A stretch of 64,000 bases of DNA, from positions 20,481,444-20,545,443 of the forward strand of contig NC_068979.1 in NCBI RefSeq assembly GCF_016808095.1, written 5' to 3'. Shown here piece after piece: positions 11,244 to 23,886 of the stretch. The notes under the pieces were generated by a model, which saw only the letters and a program-made list of their open reading frames with translations, was not told where the DNA came from and searched no databases. This DNA is from Vigna angularis (taxonomy: Eukaryota > Streptophyta > Magnoliopsida > Fabales > Fabaceae). A program made the position numbers and the translations under genes. Within the stretch, counting starts at the first letter, position 1. Every line of letters starts with the position of its first letter.

Positions 11244-13763
11244 TGTCAGAACCCATTAAAAACCCACTAAAAACCCCAGGTAGTGAAAGCCAAGTGTCAA
11301 GTAGAGAGTTAGAGTTTCAGATAGTGGAAAACAGGTGGCTGCAGGAGAGTGGTCGTTCGGTTTTAGTGACGGCAGTATTTAATGTCAAATTTCAAATGTC
11401 GTGCCACTTCTTTACATGCTTTCCTTCTTCTTCAAACTACTGAAACCATTTCCTCCTCCTTCTCTCTAAATCTCCTTCATCTTCTCTCTAAGAAATTCTC
11501 ACTTTTTCTTCTCCGATCACCACTCAGGCACCGTGTAAGTTTTTCAGGCGTCAAGGGATTTCGTTTAAACCGATCAGTTTGTGATTCTGAGCTGGTAAGT
11601 TCATTCCTCTCTCAGTCGAGTGGTTTTCTGATACATGCAAATCAAGTTCTGGTTGCATAGGTTGATCACCTTTCTATATGTGATTTTTGATAATTTTCTG
11701 GTCTTTTATTTTGTCTAGAATTTGTGATCAGTAAACTCTAAGGGTAGAAGAAAGTGTAGTGGTAAACCAGTATCCTGCATTGTTCGGTCACTTTAAGAGG
11801 TAAGGGAAGCTTATATAATTTGATTAAGATTCTTGTTTTAATGATTTCATGTTGTTTGATTGATTGAATGAATATGAAGTATGGTTGTTACTACATTGTT
11901 GGTTGTATGAGTATATGAATATAAAAGATGAGAAACTGGAATGATATTGTGTTTGATGATTTGGTTGATGGTGAAATATTGTATGTTGTTTAAAAGTATT
12001 TAAAGATTAATGAAAGCTATGAAATAGGTAGGAATAAGGTTTGAGAGTGATTCTGTAATAGTCTGCATAATTATGTAAACTGTAACCGAAAGTCATCATT
12101 GACCGTTCGGTTTCCCTTTGAGCGTTCGGTCTGGACTAGATTCTTTCTTTAGGAAGAATCAGTCGATGACCGATCGTTTTATCTTAGTATACTTGTAAAT
12201 AAAGTGTTCGGTCTACGTATAGTATCTCTTTTGCACTCGTTAAAACAACTTCTTTAAGATATTCAATAATACCTAAATTCTTAAATATGATATTTATCCT
12301 TGTTGAAAATAAGTCTCATCTAATTATAATTAGAATATATTCTTTCATTGAATAAGTTTTGTAGTGCTCGGTCATAAACCTAGCACTCGGTCTAAGTGGT
12401 GCTCGGTCTTAAATCAAGTGCTCGGTCTTATCCCAATAATCTATCATTACCATTTTTTTTTAAGAAGAGCATTCGGCCAAACTCAATAGCGTTCGGTTTC
12501 TACAGTGTTCGGTCTTAGACTAGCACTCGGTCTCTTTAATGTTAGTCTCATGCCAAAAGCTAAGTATAAATAGTGTTCGGTTTCTTCATAGTATCTCGTC
12601 AGTTGTTAGTATTTGCTGTCAAACAGTAACGGTCTCTAAATGAGATTCGGCCTAGAGTCTTAGTACTCAGCCTAGGCTTCTGGCGTTCGGTTTGAACTCT
12701 CAGGAGTCAGTTCAATGAAATGGTTTACCTAGCAAATAGCGTTCGGCTCTGTTATTTACTATAGGGCGTTATTCCTTTCGGTTTCTTTCATAACTCTAAT
12801 AATAACTCTTTCGGTTTTGATCCGTTTATGAGTTGAAGATCTCTCGGTCTCACTCCAAGTGTTCGGTCTTGTCCTTGGGTTGAGAGTATGGATTCAGTGT
12901 TCGGTGTCACATGAGTTTCTGTTCCAATTGGTTTGGTTAGATGTTTTGATAATGAAATATGATGGAATATGATATGAATTGAGTAATATGGATATGAAAA
13001 TAGTATTCCAGGGAGGAATATCTCATGATTTGGTATTGGAATGGTAAAGTATGAATGTGGTTATGCTTAGCTGGTGTTTATCCTGATATTCTATGATTAT
13101 TCATTCTTAAGTAGAGAGGGGTAAGTCATGTGTGAGAATGGCAGGAGGTCCTAGTCCATAAGGTAATCTTGGATGGAACGGATTAACCTCGGGTGACAGC
13201 TGTTGAGGGTATCCCAGTTACTACATCACCCGGGTGCACAAACGTCGTAGCTATACATAATTCATACAGTCCGGACGGTCAGAGTCAAACGTTGGTTTAT
13301 TGCATGCAAAAATGAATGATTGATTTTGTGAAATTGATTGATATAGCACTTATGTGATCTGAATATGTTACTACATGGATTAAATTACATAAGCTTACCC
13401 TTTTTTTGTCTTGTTCATTTTGTCTGTTTTGTTGTCTTCATCCCTGTTGCAATGATCATCCGTGTGGATGTGAGCAGAAGGAGAAGAGCTGCTGGAAGAA
13501 GCACTGGAAGAGGTGGAAGTAAAGACTGAACCTTAGGACCGTTCGGTCAGTTGTTGGCTCCATCTTTTGTAAGACAGTTCGGTATAAGTTTATTTTGTAA
13601 ATCGTTCGGTCTAGTTGTAGCCAGTGTGCGGTTTTTAATTCCCTGCTATTATGTAAGGTCGTTCGGCCATAATAGTACCTCGTTATGTGTAGAACTGATA
13701 TGTAGTATTATTAATGTGATTATTCTATTATATGGTTTTATACTGTATTTTTGGGATGTCACA
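11244..13763 (+). mobile_element. Large LTR, copy A (probable solo LTR)
   Basis: The block starts TGTCAGAACCC and ends GGGATGTCACA. It shares ordered landmarks with the 35836-38161 copy: a pyrimidine-rich leader followed by GGTAAG, GTAAGGGAAGCT (11802 here, 36339 there), GCAGGAGGTCCTAGT (13141 and 37626), AGCTTACCC, and CAATGATCATC near the end. No retroviral genes lie inside or next to it, so a solo LTR is the simplest reading. Flanking 5-mers (AATAT left, AAATT right) do not match, so the edges are less certain than for the 36-kb copy. The lineage (Ty3/gypsy suspected) is inference. Confidence 0.7.
12095..13660 (+). repeat. Dispersed GTTCGGTCT motif tract inside LTR copy A
   Basis: At least twenty irregularly spaced copies of (G/C/T)TCGGT(C/T)T occur over about 1.5 kb, many preceded by AGTG or AGC (AGTGTTCGGTCT, AGCACTCGGTCT). 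The spacing is variable, so this is not a simple tandem array. The surrounding DNA is AT-rich and CG-poor, which makes the motif stand out. Confidence 0.8.
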
Positions 13764-14306
13764 AAATTAATATATTTAAATTAAAAGAACTCTTTATTTA
13801 TTTTTAAAGTTTAAGAATTAAACTATTTTTTTAAAATAAAAATAAATTTTAACATCAAATTTTAGATATTAAAATTAATTTTAAGATATTAGTGTAAAAG
13901 TAATACTTGAGAAGTTGAATGTGTTTAAAAAAATAGAAAAAATAAATAAAAACACTTTTAAGATTAAGTATTGTTGTTCAAAAACTTTTATACTACACTA
14001 AGGAATAGAAGTTTATTATATGTAAAGTAGTGATTTAAAGGATTTGTATTCATTTTTAAGTATAAAATAATCTTTCATACACACTTTTATATGACGAATA
14101 AATTCATTATGGTAAATATTATCCAAACTTGTTTCTATTTTGACAAATAATATCTTTATTAATCGGGTATAGGTATAGATAATACTTAATTTTTTAAATT
14201 GAGTATAGGATCGAAGATGAATACATACATTTCTATCCAGCCCTTGTTCTTATATTTTTCTTAATACTTATCTCCTCCATTTTAAATTAATAAAGTATCT
14301 ACAATT

Positions 14307-14338
<32 letters not shown>

Positions 14339-14462
14339 TTGGTCTTTAATTTTATAATTCTTTATTTTTCTTTTGTTAGATACTTCTTTTGTTTTTTCTA
14401 ATTGTTTAGCTTGCTTTATATTTAAGAAATTCACTCACATTTCTAAGGTAATTTTCCTCTTA
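13764..14462. other. AT-rich spacer with a TA microsatellite
   Basis: There is no gene. A pure TA run lies at 14312-14338. Confidence 0.5.
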
Positions 14463-15530
14463 CACTAATGCAGGAGGACTAATGCAGGAGGACCCTTTTT
14501 ACGCAGGTTAAAAACAACTTTCTATATTGGTTCTAGAATCAGTACAAATAAAGGCGCAAAAAGTTTTCAATTTCTATAATGATTCCAGAATTGGTATAGA
14601 AAGTGGACTTTCTATATCGATTTCTCAATATGTATAGAAAGTGTCAACGTTAGATGAGATAGTGAACATGAACTCGATTTTCACTCTTACTAGCTTTATA
14701 GGCCTAACGTGGAACCCTAAAGATTTGCAAAGCAATTTCAATTTCGATCCAACATGCGCTCCCTTTGCCATTGCAAAGAACCTCATTACTATTCACATTT
14801 ACTCCTTTAGCTCCTTTCTCTTCTCCAACCTTATCACACTCGCACTCAAGCAGGCCATTTGCCTCTCCCACATCACCTTTTTCCACTACCCCATCGTCGT
14901 CAAAGAACCTTGTGCACGTCAATCGCATTTCCCTTCGCATCTGAATGATTGTCTTCATCGTGGATAATGTTGTGAAATGCTTGCTTGCGGAAGTTTGCAC
15001 ACCTACGTCACCATCGTTCAGCGTCTCATCATTGTACCATTGCAGCACTAAGGAACGTCAACGATGACAAAACCAAGGCAACACCAATGAATGTCGACAA
15101 AGACCTTAACAAGGCAGTTGATGACTTTGCATATCAAAAATGTGAGAGAATCTAATTTTAAAATAATAAAAAATATAAGAAATTATTTTTTATACCGATT
15201 ATAACTAGAACATGTATAGAAAGTTTATTTTTTTATTACAAAATAGTTATCATGCTAACCAATTTTCTATACTAGTTGTAAGTAGAATTTGTATAGAATT
15301 TTTTTTTCTTTATTATAAAATTTGTATCGCTCACTTTCTACATCGGTTATAACTAGAATTTGTATTGAAAATTTTATTCTTTATTGTAGAAAGGTTATCA
15401 GTCACTTTCTATAGTGATTATAATTATTTACAATTATTTCACTATCACTTATTATGACAGGTGGATTCCAACTGGCATAATAAGTTGTCATAAAAAGTTA
15501 TTTTTATACTAGTTTTATCATAACATTTGT
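14463..15530. mobile_element. Possible non-autonomous CACTA-like element
   Basis: The block opens with CACTAATGCAGGAGGA, and a 14-bp piece of it is repeated at once. The left side (14511-14642) carries repeats of the type CTTTCTATAT...TAGAATC. The right side (15189-15422) carries related repeats (TATACCGATTATAACTAGAA, TTTCTATACTAG). Subterminal repeats around a CACTA-type start suggest an En/Spm-like derivative. The right terminus is not convincing (about 15529, a poor match to the left end), and no transposase is present. Confidence 0.4.
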
Positions 15531-18440
15531 GCGATTGTGTTCAAATAATTACAATTAATCAAATAATTTTTATGTCTCATATTTGAATATTTGTACTCAT
15601 TTGTTTTTCTTTCTTTCATATAAAACATTTGATTTTCAATTTCAAGTATTTAATAGGATAAACTTATCCTTTTTATTTACATTTATCATTGATTTTTATT
15701 TCATTTAAAGAACTCTTATTTTGCTAAAATGATTTTCATTATCCTTGTTAGATTGAGATATGAAAAGTTTTTCTTAGATATTTAAGGTAGTTTTCATCTT
15801 ATCGCTCTCTTAATTATACATTATTTTTCTTTGTACGATTTCATTGAATGATGTATCAAATTGTTTCTAATAAGACACATATTTGATCATTTTTACTTCT
15901 TTTTAATATTTTTAGTTTTTGTTTATTTTTATCATGTATAATATGCTTTTGATGATTTTTCATATAATTATTTTTATTTTCTAACTCATTATCATAAGTG
16001 TGATTTATCACTAATTATTAAAGACAATTTATTTACTATAATATAACAACTTAATGTTATTGTCATGAATTTTGTTTATCACCTTTTAATATTGATTGAA
16101 GTTCAAAAGATAAAATGTATATGCTAAATTTCAATTGTTTTTTTTTAAATTTTTGTTCTTTGTATGATTTTGTTCAAGTAAGTGATGTAGTATAATTTTT
16201 ATTAGTGTATAAGAAAATATTTAATTATCATTTAAAGGATGAAAATAAAAAGACATTTAAAATATTACTTACTTGAGTGTGTGAGGTTATTTCCTCCCAT
16301 ACTGACGTAATGATTGAGTTGTCTTCCTTACATATCTTCTAGGTGTCGGAGAGGTCATCTCACCTTATGTTAACATATTTAAGTGAATTATCTTCTTCCT
16401 CAACTTGTAATACATATATTAATATTTATTATTTTTATCATGTAGGTTATGTTGTGATTTTGAAGAAGTTTGATAAAAAAAAACTTATTTTTCCTAATTT
16501 ACCAATGAAAATGAATAAATTATTCACATGAAAACGATTTTTGTATCAATTAGAAGAGTTAAACTTAACATAAAACCTAAATTTAATATAAACAATTCAT
16601 TATGTTAGCAAAATATAATAGGAGAAATTTAAAATAAAACTACCTTAAATTGATGGTCAATTAATAGAATTTTCTTTGAACTTTTAAAATGTTTTATTTT
16701 TAAAACATATTAGATAGTGAGAGGATTATGTTCCTCGTGAAAAGTTTATTTACAATAGGATAATAAATTCCACAACTTTCCGCTTTCCATTTAAGATTGG
16801 GTATGAATTTAATTTTGTAATCTCTATTAATTAATATCCCTTTCCTAACCATGATTCTATTTTGTGTAGCAATGAACTTGAAAAAGTAAATATGATACTC
16901 CAATTGGTTGGGTATGGGTTTATTTAGGAAGGATAGATTCTCAATTTAGAGAAAACCTAGGTTACAACCAAGATGATATTACTTATTCCAATTAGCAACA
17001 TCAATGCTTACATGCTAGAATTCTCAAATAAGTAATGTTTTTAATGTATATGAGTTGAGTCGTATTGATATACTTGTTTATAATGTGATGATTAATCATT
17101 TTCAAGAATGGGATGATGATTTAATTATTGATCAAGAAAAAGTTGCACAAGAGCAATCACCATGAGTTACTACAACAAGAAGCAATATTAAGATTGAAGA
17201 AGGAATGGCAAAAGTCCAAACTCCAATAGATACCTCAAGAAGAGTACTTATGAAAGGACAAGCAAAATAACTCAAGAAGGCTATACAAACTTAGGATCCT
17301 AGAATATGAAGAAAATTGTAAACATTACCTTTGTTTTATGATGAGTACATGAATGAATCTAAAAAAAAGAACAATAATAGAAGATAATTAATAGCTTAAA
17401 GTACATAACACCAAAGCTAATGAATCCAAGAACCATAATATAAGTAAATCATGCATATAAAAGCAACTTAACCCGAGGAGTAAACCAATCGAACATAACA
17501 ATAAACATATTAGCTTATTATAAAACCTATTTCACAGATAAAATAAAACAAAAATGAGTATATATAAAAAAATTCTGACCATAGATGCAAAAAAGGACGT
17601 GAGAATCACAACATTTTGTCCAAGTTACATTCAAAACCATGAGACACATTAGCACAAAAATAATAATGTAAACACTTCAAATAAAAATATAGAAACTAAT
17701 CAAACAAAACCTAAAGTCTAAAGTCTTAACTTTTCATTCAATCGCGCAAGCACATAAATTATGTTTTCGTCCGTACTCAATGAAATTCCAAACCTAAAAA
17801 ATGTGGAAAAAAAAAAGGTACTAGATAACCCAAAAAAACCTCTTCGAAAAATATACCTAACACCTTAATGAAAAAATCAAACTCTTACCTTTATATTCTT
17901 CGTTCGTCTTTTCCCAACCTTCTAATCTCCAAGCATGGAACCATTGTCCTTTTCTGTACAAACTAAGAAAATATACATTATCAAACTTTTAATCATACAA
18001 TATATTTATAGCGTTCGATAATTTTAACTTTTACTTATTTCGTCAATAACTTTAATTCACATTATATTAAGAATAGAAAGAAAAATAAAAAAAATTAGAA
18101 TGAAGAACTGATATATATAAAAAAATTAATAAAACTAAAAAATTAAACAAGTATCAACAGAATAAATATAAATAAAATGATAACTTTTTTAATTACTAAA
18201 AACAAAAAAAAATGACAAAGAAACCAATATAAAATAAACATATCCACATAATAAGTATGAATAATTCAGTACTTTTCCTAATAGTTTCTTTTCCTATGTT
18301 AATCCTAAATGTAACACTTTAATAAGCTTTAAATTTGACACTTGCTCCTCACAAACTATTGGGCTAAACAAGCTTTAAATTACCTTCCATTTCTGATGTT
18401 AGGAAGCTTCTCCCTGCACCACTACAGTCTTCTCCTTGCA
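15531..18440. other. AT-rich intergenic DNA with a faint retroelement trace
   Basis: No gene was found. At about 17100-17290 a broken plus-strand frame reads DQEKVAQEQSP, then TTRSNIKIEEGMAKVQ with stops. This weakly recalls the TRSxxKK segments of Ty3/gypsy polyproteins. It is too short and broken to annotate as a gene. Confidence 0.3.
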
Positions 18441-18988
18441 TTGGGCCATGAGTGTTGCTTACTCCACTATCACACCCTGTTTCCTACACTTATCTAAATT
18501 CTTTTAATTTCAATTCTATCCTTAGATCAAAACTTTTTTTACTTTTACCATTTAGGATTTTTTAATTAATTTGAAAACCTTACTTCTACTCATTTACTCA
18601 CTGTGCAACTGCACCCCCACCCATCTCTCACGAATTCTTTTTTTTCCCATTTTTGTTTCACTTCCTCTCATTTCTTCTTCCTTTCCTTTCTTTTTGCTTC
18701 ATTTGTCTCTTCTCCATCTTCCTTTTGAGTTTCATTACTTCCATTATTGTTGATCCCTGGTGTGGAAGAGCATGGAGGAGCGTGAATCCAGATTTCGTTC
18801 GGCTTGTTTTTGTCTCCATCCAGGTTGGTTTTCTTCATTAGTTTTCTTCACCATTATTTTCTAGCATTGTTTGGTAGTTTAATTTAGGGTGTATTATTGT
18901 TTTTTTTGCTTTGGATTTGTGTTATTTTGTCGTTGCTTGTGCATTGTCTTTCTGCTAGTTGTATTGTTTATCGCCTGAACAGAGTCCG

Positions 18989-19029
18989 CGAAGGCCAAAA
19001 CGGATGTGGGATATCCGTTTTGGCCTTCG
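18989..19029. repeat. Perfect 17-bp hairpin, 7-nt loop
   Basis: The left arm CGAAGGCCAAAACGGAT (18989-19005) is exactly complementary to 19013-19029, with loop GTGGGAT. The stem is GC-rich compared with its AT-rich surroundings. It shares the core ACGGAT(GT) with the 20-bp repeats at 24267-24346. Confidence 0.9.
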
Positions 19030-19609
19030 GGTTCTGCATTTTTTTTCATTAGTATTTTAATTATTTTAGAATTTATAATTCGAATATATATATTTATTTG
19101 AAATATTTTTCTTAATTTTATTTAAACAGTAATATAATTTGAATATATAGAGTTATTTCACATATATTTATTTGATATATTTTTAGATTTTTTTAACGTT
19201 TTAGATTATTAATTTAATATTTTATAAATTTTTCTATTTATAGTTTTTAAATGAATTGATTAAGTTTTAATTAGTTACGTAATTTTTTATATATTGAAAA
19301 TATTTTATTTGTTGAAATAAATATTATTAATTTAATTATAGGTAATGTTAGTAAATTTGTATTTGTATTTAATTTATTTATAGTAAAATTGTATTTGTAA
19401 TTAATATTAATTTAATAATAATTATATGGAAATGTTTTTAAATTTGTTTTTGAATTAATTAGCGTAATTGTTTATTTTATTTTTTTAGTTAATAAATTAA
19501 TTATTATTAGTTTAATTATTTTGAATTGTATTTTTTATAGTTTATTAATAATATTTAAAACAAATTTTTATTTAATTTTTAAAATGAAACAATTAATTTT
19601 TTGTGAGAA

Positions 19610-20840
19610 ATGGCAAGAACACGCGGTGCATCTTTTAGTTCTCGAGGAGAGAGTTCGGCGCAGGGCGAAACTCGAAGAAGACCTATCGTTTTCGCTCGTA
19701 GAAGGCGTGCAACTCCTATTGAGGATGACCCTATAGTTGAGGAGCGAACCTTTGAGGAGCAGAGACATATGAGGCCTATGAGACTCATGATCAGGAGGAG
19801 GCATTTAAGGCCCCTAACGATGATGGTGAGGAGGAGCATGCAGATGTTCCTGACATATAAGAGGATTCGGTGGATTTGCTGGAGGTCCACGTGATGCTTC
19901 ATTGCTGATACACTATGTTCAGCATGTTGCTTATGCTATTTCACAAGGCCGGGTGAGTGCAAAATTTATATTTTAATTATTGTTTTTTTTTTGGAATAAA
20001 TTTTTTATTAAATATTGATGTGTAGGATCGAGGGGACATGCTTAAGTTGATCTCCCATGGAAAAAAAAGTAAATAAGTAAGGACCGTGCTCGAGGGAATT
20101 CAACACATTGTGTTGAGTTCCAATTTGATGCCTCTCACACAAATTTATTATGATTACGTCGATAAGGGCTTACTCCTCGGATTCATCGAGAGGTGACATT
20201 TCAAGACCAGTAGTTTCCATCTTCCTGTAGGGGAGATGTCGGTTACTCTTGATGACATCTCGACATTACTTCAGCTGCCCGTGATGGGACATATGTGTGA
20301 TTTGGAGGAGTTGGAGTTTGAGGAGGCTCGTACAACCCTTGTGGACCTCCTTGGTGTTGATGGTGGCAGTGCTCGTGATGAGATGGAGGAGGCACATGGA
20401 CCAAAAGTCAGGTTGAGCTGGCTTAGACAGATCTATGTTCAGAGCTATGAGTTGTAGCAGTGGAACTATGTTGCTAGAGCATATCTTTTGCATCTAGTTA
20501 GATGAATGATATTTGCAAATAAGAGTGTCACTTTTATACGCGTGTCTTATTTACTGCTATTTAGAGACATACACGCGTGGCAGGTATGCTTGGGGCGTTG
20601 TTGAACTCGCCTATTTATACGAGTAGCTCAGGGATGCGAGTCTGGTTTCCACGAGGCAGATGGGTGGATATTTGACTCTGTTACAGGTACACTTATAGCT
20701 TCCACATTTACTTCATGTACTTATTTCCATGTTCGAAGATGGATGAAATTTAATTGAATAATTAATTTTTTAGAGTTGGATATACGAGCATTTCCCTGGC
20801 ATGGGAAGGAGGCGATTGATGTCTTCTTACGATAAGACCA
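19610..20840 (+). pseudogene. Plant mobile domain (MAIN-like) protein, decayed
   Basis: Plant mobile domain proteins (MAIN/MAIL family) are nuclear; domain copies also ride in transposons. The ATG at 19610 opens a basic N-terminus (MARTRGASFSSRGESS). After a frame change the family signature GGFAGGPRDASLLIHYVQH appears at about 19865-19930. A GT donor follows at 19953 and an AG acceptor at 20024-20025, leading to DRGDMLKLISHGKK. Further on come SSFHLPVGEMSVTLDDISTL (about 20207-20265), LSWLRQIY and SWIYEHFPGMGRRRL (about 20775-20820). In-frame stops (near 20074, 20194 and 20455) show it is not functional. The context, tail-to-tail with a MULE transposase fragment, points to a transposon-borne copy. 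Confidence 0.75.
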
Positions 20841-20844
20841 TACA

Positions 20845-21361
20845 CGAGCATTTAATCTTTGTCATATCAACCAGTAATGACTGCTCACTCATATTTAACC
20901 TACCAGCATAAGGGTGACCAAGTAAAGTTTCAGCCAACTTATGGTTGTGATGTCCACACATCACCTTCAACACCCATTTGTCCCCATCTGAACATGATTT
21001 ACCCTTTAATCTAAACGGACACTCACATTTACGAGTGTCGTATACATTAGGCACCACATCTACTTTGTATTTTCGATATTTTCCCCCTCTTTCACATCTA
21101 AGTATGACGAACGTTTTTCTTCCCCGTACACCAGTAGCTATGTCAGATCTTAGTATTACCACAACAAATCTTAAATCATAAGCCATCCCCTCTTACCCAT
21201 TCAATTAAGTGCTCCCGTGAACAAAATAATTCATTTGTGGTAAATTTATTTGCCAAATCTCCCTTTACAACTTCATTGATAAATGAAGAGAAATCAGATA
21301 TGAAACTAGAATCAATTTGAGAATCCATATGAAGATATTCATCCATGTTAACAATAATCAC
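20845..21361 (-). pseudogene. FAR1/MULE-type transposase, N-terminal fragment
   Basis: On the minus strand, 21361-21180 encodes an acidic leader ending SREHLIEWVRG. After a small frame disruption the FAR1-type DNA-binding region follows: AYDLRFVVVILRSDIATG, KTFVILRCERGGKYRKYK, RKCECPFRLKGK, VMCGHHNHKLAETLLGHPYAGRL and VDMTK near 20855. Cys and His positions of the zinc-binding fold (CxCPF ... CGxHNH) are retained. Homologues continue into a catalytic DDE core, but here the similarity stops right after DMTK and the plus-strand mobile-domain gene begins. It is therefore a truncated transposase. Its upstream side is bounded by the insertion at 21421. Confidence 0.75.
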
Positions 21362-21420
21362 CTATAAAATTATAGTGAGTCTCATTAACATAATTAATAA
21401 TTATTCAAACAAATATAAAA

Positions 21421-22976
21421 GGGTTAAATATGTTTTTAGCCCCTCAACTATCGGCGATTTTATTTTTCGTTCCTCTTTCAAACTTTGGTACACTTTGATC
21501 CTTGTCCTTAAGAAAACTATAATTTTTCGTCCTCCAAAACTAATGCCGTTAAAATTACACTGAGTTGGCTAACGATGTCTTTTTCTTTTTCTGACACAAA
21601 GTCCATTTTTCCTGCTTCTCTCCCTCCGTCTCCTTCCTTGCATCTTACGTTGAGCTTCTTCCACTCTTCTTGTTCCACTATCTCTTAACTCATCTGAGTA
21701 GTTGAGTTAGACTCTCTGTGAAAGCGTATGGTCTGTTCTATTCCACTCCACCACTCACCTCAAAATTATAAAATACAATGGAAAAAGGCGAAAAAGAAAG
21801 CAGAAGACCCACATAGTCACTGTTGAAGCAGATGAACAAATATTGGGAGAAGAACTTGTACTGAAAAGGAAATCAAGTTTCAGGGTCGGACACACAGACA
21901 AAGCCCCACTATCTTTGACATTTACGACATCCTTTTCCCATCTGTAGAGAAAAAAGAACAAGACAATGTGCTACGTGGGGAAAGCAACAAAGATCTTCAT
22001 TTTCATAGTCACAGTGCTCGTTGTTCTGGGTCTAGTTTTGGGATTGGGGATCCTACGTCACCACCACCACACAACTGCAAATGAATTTTCTGATGGGTCT
22101 TGCTCACGTCTACCTCCACATGCAATCTCCGCCCCCAATTTCAATTCACCAACCCCACCTTCCTCCTTTAAATACCATCCTACCCCACCAACCATTTCGC
22201 TTACAAATCCAACCCCTCCTCATCCTTCCGACGCAAACCCATCTTCGTTGTTGTCGCTAATGCAGCAGTCACCGCCGCCGCCGCCGGAGGAAACTGCCCT
22301 TCCAAATCCTCCAAGTGTGGCGGGGCCACCTATTAATAGACCTACATTAGGGTTGGCGCTGGTGGCACAAGCTCTTGTGCATGTTTTTTGTGTAGCTATG
22401 TATTTGTAGTTTTCAGATGACAATTGGGTTAAAAAGGAAAAGGAAAATTGGTATCGGTTAGAACCTGGTTTGACAGCAATGTTATTGCCTTTGATTTTTC
22501 TGAGAATCTAAATGACTTTTAAGCCTAAAGAAAGGTATAACTGCCTCCACAATGAGAAGTTGTTTGGTTGCAGGAAGTTTCGTGATTTGCAATAATATAT
22601 ATGTGTATATACGAAGCTAGCTGTGGCATAATTATGCATATTTTGGGCTATGGCTATATCATAATTTGTGGTGTTGTACAAGGAGGGGAGGTGTGCGGCT
22701 GCGACGTTAACAGGGGGTTTGATGAACAAGAAGAGTGGAAGAAGCTCAACGTCAGATGCAAGGAGGGAGAAGAGCAGGAAAAATTGACTTTGTGTCAGAA
22801 AAAGAAAAAATAAGGTAGCACACAGTTAGCCAACTCAGCGTAATTTTAACGGTATTAGATTTGGAGGACGAAAAATTATAGTTTACTTAAGGACAATGAT
22901 CAAAGTGTACCAAAGTTTGAAAGAGGGACGAAAATAAAATCGCTTGATAGTTGAGGGACTAAAAACATATTTAACC
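21421..22976. mobile_element. Long-TIR Mutator-type element (Pack-MULE candidate)
   Basis: Inverted terminal repeats of about 255 bp (21421-21675 and 22724-22976) are roughly 90% alike by eye. They begin GGGTTAAATATGTTTTTAG and are flanked by the same 10-mer, AAATATAAAA (21411-21420 and 22977-22986). A long TIR and a 9-11 bp duplication are typical of Mutator-like elements. No transposase lies inside; the interior holds an unrelated ORF with apparent 5' and 3' untranslated sequence. Confidence 0.8.
21966..22409 (+). CDS. Hypothetical proline-rich single-pass membrane protein inside a Pack-MULE
   Basis: A 147-codon ORF of unknown function. Residues 1-8 (MCYVGKAT) precede a strong hydrophobic helix (about residues 9-30, [20 protein letters not shown]), then HHHH, a Cys-containing short segment and about 80 residues rich in Pro/Ser/Asn including PPPPPEE. 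The C-terminus is again hydrophobic ([14 protein letters not shown]). The layout suggests a signal-anchor or secreted/wall-type protein, which is inference only. The ORF is centred between the two TIRs and has leader-like and trailer-like flanks, as expected for a captured cellular gene. No frame damage is visible. It could be expressed, or be a captured copy that happens to remain open. Confidence 0.45.
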   Translation: MCYVGKATKIFIFIVTVLVVLGLVLGLGILRHHHHTTANEFSDGSCSRLPPHAISAPNFNSPTPPSSFKYHPTPPTISLTNPTPPHPSDANPSSLLSLMQQSPPPPPEETALPNPPSVAGPPINRPTLGLALVAQALVHVFCVAMYL

Positions 22977-22986
22977 AAATATAAAA

Positions 22987-23277
22987 ATATTTATATAATT
23001 AAATTATATATTTCATATAATTAAACTAATAATTAATTTTTTATATAATTAAAAAATACAAAAATCATATAAAAAAATATGTATCTACATTATTTAACTA
23101 TCATCATAAATAACAATAAACTAATATATTATACAAAAACATTAAATTTAAAAACTAATTATATACAACAACGTGCTAAATAAAAAATATAAATATAAAC
23201 TAATAACGATAAAGATCTTAAAAAATACATTATTAAAATACATTAAAAAACATCAAAAATAATACATCAAAAATACA

Positions 23278-23315
<38 letters not shown>

Positions 23316-23404
23316 CATTATTAAAATATCTTCAAAAATAATATAAAAATAATAACAATAAAGTAATATAATAAAACAAAAAAGTTTAAAAGATGAACCC
23401 TTAA
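22987..23404. other. Very AT-rich spacer with an AT microsatellite
   Basis: It consists almost entirely of A/T with a pure AT run at 23284-23313. No gene is visible. Confidence 0.5.
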
Positions 23405-23886
23405 ATGGATGTTAGCATCCGTCAACGGATGTCAACACCTCTTCTTTTCTTTTACACACCTGAGACGCTGCACTGCACCTTCACTACTACACCTTCAAGC
23501 ACCACCACCAAGACTGACCTTTGGCACCGCTCTAGATCAGTTCCTTGCACTACCACCAACAACCTTTGCAACCTCCCACTAAACACACTCACACCACCAC
23601 CACACTCACAACACAATGAAACACCACCATACTCTCACAACATAATGCACAATGAAACAGTTAGAGGAAGAAGTCAAAAGTTAAAGAGGAAGAAGAGCTT
23701 GTCTGTATTGCATGCATTCATATAGGGGACCATTAATAGGTAATTAATGGGATGGGTGGAGTTGAAAAATATTAACCCTTAAAATTAAATTTTACTAAAG
23801 GACAAAACAGAAATGAGGAGGTGCAGAGAGTATTGGGTGATGGTGTAAGGAGCAACGCTCTTGGGCCATTTAGAAGGTCAATTTTT

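Larger units (their letters stand above)
18450..23870. mobile_element. Mutator-like composite element (inferred ends)
   Basis: The left end (GAGTGTTGCTTACTCCACTATCACACCC, from about 18456, written here only as landmark) reappears in inverted form near 23840-23870, and a cleaner version of the same terminal motif bounds the neighbouring element at 23887-24840. Between them lie a plant-mobile-domain gene (plus) and a FAR1/MULE transposase fragment (minus), a content known from Mutator-like elements. Terminal similarity is moderate and no target duplication was found, so the boundaries are provisional. Confidence 0.45.

Noticed and set aside
14641..15048. ORFs of 108 and 114 codons on opposite strands
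   Set aside because: No known motif; they lie between the subterminal repeats of a probable non-autonomous element.
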